From the NCBI GenBank assembly GCA_017998585.1, contig JAGOCT010000149.1:1-5244 (forward strand): a stretch of 5,244 nucleotides of DNA, read 5' to 3'. Under the pieces are notes generated by a model that ran no database searches, was not told the origin of the DNA, and was given only the letters and a program-made list of their open reading frames with translations. Shown here piece by piece: positions 5,234-5,244 of the stretch (its first letter is position 1; each line of letters starts with the position of its first letter). Origin of the DNA: Candidatus Cloacimonadota bacterium (GTDB taxonomy: Bacteria > Cloacimonadota > Cloacimonadia > Cloacimonadales > WRIO01). Made by a program: the position numbers and the translations under genes.

Positions 5234-5244
5234 CACCTACGGTG
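5234..5244 (-). repeat. CC-RTA-GG mini-hairpin, inverted copy 4, cut by the window end
   Basis: The minus strand reads CACC-GTA-GGTG. It sits beyond the inverted 30-nt module at the same 9-nt offset that separates copy 1 from the forward module. The outermost stem bases, and whatever lies beyond, are outside the window. Confidence 0.6.

Larger units (their letters stand above)
4811..5244. other. Gene-free region filled with palindromic repeat modules
   Basis: These 434 nt contain no credible gene. A 64-codon GTG-initiated frame (4855-5049) has no ribosome-binding site and runs across hairpin modules, so I treat it as repeat-derived. Besides the modules listed separately, AATTC-CGAC-GAATT (4935-4948) and CTCC-CGT-GGAG (4994-5004) are further perfect small hairpins. 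Base composition is visibly richer in G+C than the other intergenic regions. Confidence 0.8.
5025..5244. repeat. Large imperfect inverted repeat (about 220 bp or longer)
   Basis: Mirror positions sum to about 10269: 5040-5069 with 5200-5229, 5092-5116 with 5152-5176 (one nucleotide out of register), and 5032 with 5237. The centre is near 5134.5, with a unique spacer at about 5117-5151. That spacer contains a small hairpin (AGTCAT at 5132-5137 and ACGACT at 5141-5146, with a G.U only on the minus strand). The right arm reaches the window edge, so the full size is unknown. No open reading frame for a transposase lies inside. Confidence 0.75.

Noticed and set aside
4811..5244. tRNA or other known structured RNA gene
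   Set aside because: I find no cloverleaf, no CCA-ready acceptor stem and no T-loop sequence; the hairpins are short, separate and repeated.

Overview
The window is AT-rich and holds three complete genes: a thiol peroxidase (tpx) on the minus strand, then two plus-strand genes for exported proteins of unknown role. They are separated and followed by repeat-rich intergenic DNA. The organism is probably a Gram-negative-type bacterium of the FCB group. The 615-residue protein (LPP20-like N-terminus, NTF2-like C-terminus) and the 657-residue PEGA-repeat protein have architectures I know mainly from Bacteroidota and neighbouring phyla. However, all three genes have strong Shine-Dalgarno sequences (AAGGAG or AGGAGG), and TTGACA -35 boxes precede both exported genes. 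Bacteroidota proper typically lack such signals (their promoters are TTTG / TAnnTTTG). A Cloacimonadota-like or other uncultured FCB lineage fits better; this is inference, not proof.

Layout: 1-97 holds no gene. At 98-142 is a strong intrinsic terminator for tpx, which occupies 156-653 (minus). The 122-nt divergent region 654-775 carries a weak candidate tpx promoter and a near-consensus sigma70-type promoter (TTGACA-N16-TATACT) for the gene at 776-2623. That promoter leaves almost no 5' leader. The gene encodes a secreted protein with an LPP20-like domain, a charged linker containing a nine-A run, and an NTF2-like C-terminal domain. The 213-nt gap 2624-2836 holds two copies of a 70-bp-period repeat built on CGCAAAGRA nonamers, then a TTGACA-containing start region. 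The gene at 2837-4810 encodes a secreted protein with five or six PEGA-type beta repeats and two C-terminal transmembrane helices. A weak terminator-like hairpin follows it.

The last 434 nt (4811-5244) have no credible gene and are a mosaic of short hairpin modules. From about 5025 to the window edge these form an imperfect inverted repeat centred near 5134.5. Its 30-nt core arms (5040-5069 and 5200-5229) match at 27 of 30 positions, and small CC-RTA-GG hairpins sit at mirrored positions. The modules vary in stem sequence while keeping pairing. This palindromic mosaic is the most unusual part of the window and looks like a dispersed repeat or nonautonomous mobile element.

Functionally, Tpx is a peroxide-detoxifying enzyme, probably transcribed alone. 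The other two products are both exported, adjacent and co-oriented, so a shared envelope role is plausible but nothing here shows what they do.
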